Of a stretch of DNA of 64,000 nucleotides, positions 63,846-64,000 are shown in pieces. Position numbers and translations under genes: made by a program. Origin of the DNA: Pseudocolwellia sp048296855 (GTDB taxonomy: Bacteria > Pseudomonadota > Gammaproteobacteria > Enterobacterales > Alteromonadaceae); the NCBI GenBank assembly GCA_048296855.1, contig CP182631.1. One strand, given 5' to 3'. How positions within the stretch are numbered: position 1 is the stretch's first letter; each line of letters starts with the position of its first letter. The notes below the pieces were generated by a model. That model saw nothing but the letters and a program-made list of their open reading frames with translations, was not told the origin of the DNA and ran no database searches.

Positions 63846-63985
63846 AAAAAAGGTCAATCTTGAAAGCCTTTCAACAAAAAATTATTTTCATTGAACTATA
63901 AATACGTTTTAATCTCTTATTCGCACATGTGTACGTGTCACTCATAGAGTGTGTCAAACTTCATACAAAACTATTTAGGTGTTGT

Positions 63986-64000
63986 ATGGTTAAGCCTCAC
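63986..64000 (-). rRNA. rrl: 23S ribosomal RNA, 3' end only
   Basis: The last bases, read on the minus strand, are GTGAGGCTTAACCAT, the typical 3' terminus of gammaproteobacterial 23S rRNA. The rest lies right of the window. The spacer to 5S is about 140 bases and holds no tRNA. Confidence 0.8.

Noticed and set aside
63669..63863. 64-codon frame over the 5S region
   Set aside because: It runs antisense through the 5S rRNA gene and the terminator.
1..64000. tRNA genes
   Set aside because: I looked for T-loop GTTCGA-type signatures and found none with a pairing acceptor stem, including in the 23S-5S spacer; a covariance-model scan would settle this.

Overview
The window looks like a chromosomal segment of a marine, AT-rich gammaproteobacterium of the order Alteromonadales, most likely Colwelliaceae (Colwellia/Thalassotalea-like). 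Supporting signs are the gspC-N order, Hsp15/Hsp33 next to the type II secretion genes, a TIGR04219-type outer-membrane protein, a PEP-CTERM protein, M1 peptidase, GS-I with NtrBC, and strongly AT-biased codon use. The genus call is inference only.

Layout. 1-12017: the end of a YrfG-type nucleotidase gene, then a complete type II secretion operon (gspC to gspN, minus strand). 12221-13501: hslR-hslO. 13573-18105: an outer-membrane protein, a DUF2333 protein, an enoyl-CoA hydratase homologue and a pspA/pspC operon behind a sigma-54 promoter. 18106-19122: dusA, whose 5' end has been replaced. 19040-31038: an integrated filamentous phage (inovirus) of about 12 kb, bounded by a perfect 26-bp direct repeat inside dusA. 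31288-41757: rhodanese, LysR regulator, PEP-CTERM protein, Zur-type regulator, M1 peptidase, CheX, YjbQ, alr, dnaB, rpmE. 42011-47955: priA, an FtsN-like protein, hslVU, a DUF971 protein, rraA. 48040-54371: degenerate GGDEF/EAL protein, SDR-like protein, dtd, proline iminopeptidase, YihY and small membrane proteins. 55113-61881: typA and the glnA-ntrBC nitrogen cluster with NtrC and sigma-54 sites. 61885-64000: a MerC-like protein behind a Zur-like palindrome, epmA, then the 3' end of an rRNA operon (5S and the last bases of 23S, minus strand).

The inovirus is the main discovery. Its minus-strand operon runs in classical filamentous order: PrtN-like protein, small ORF, pII-type replication initiator, pV-type ssDNA-binding candidate, two small proteins, major coat pVIII, terminator, pIII-type adsorption protein with long collagen-like Gly-X-Y tracts, pVI-type protein, and pI/Zot ATPase, ending in a strong terminator. 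A tyrosine integrase sits at the left end, and a CI/LexA-type repressor faces away from the operon. No phage secretin is present, so the phage may leave through the host GspD encoded 8 kb away, as CTXphi does with EpsD. Next to attR is cargo unrelated to virion assembly: a beta-class DNA methyltransferase converging on two overlapping genes of unknown function (130 aa and 419 aa). This is the best candidate here for an undescribed system, plausibly restriction or defence.

Integration swapped the 5' end of dusA. The host start codon and promoter are stranded beyond attR and now point at the cargo genes, while the phage supplies a new GTG start, leader and upstream region for dusA.
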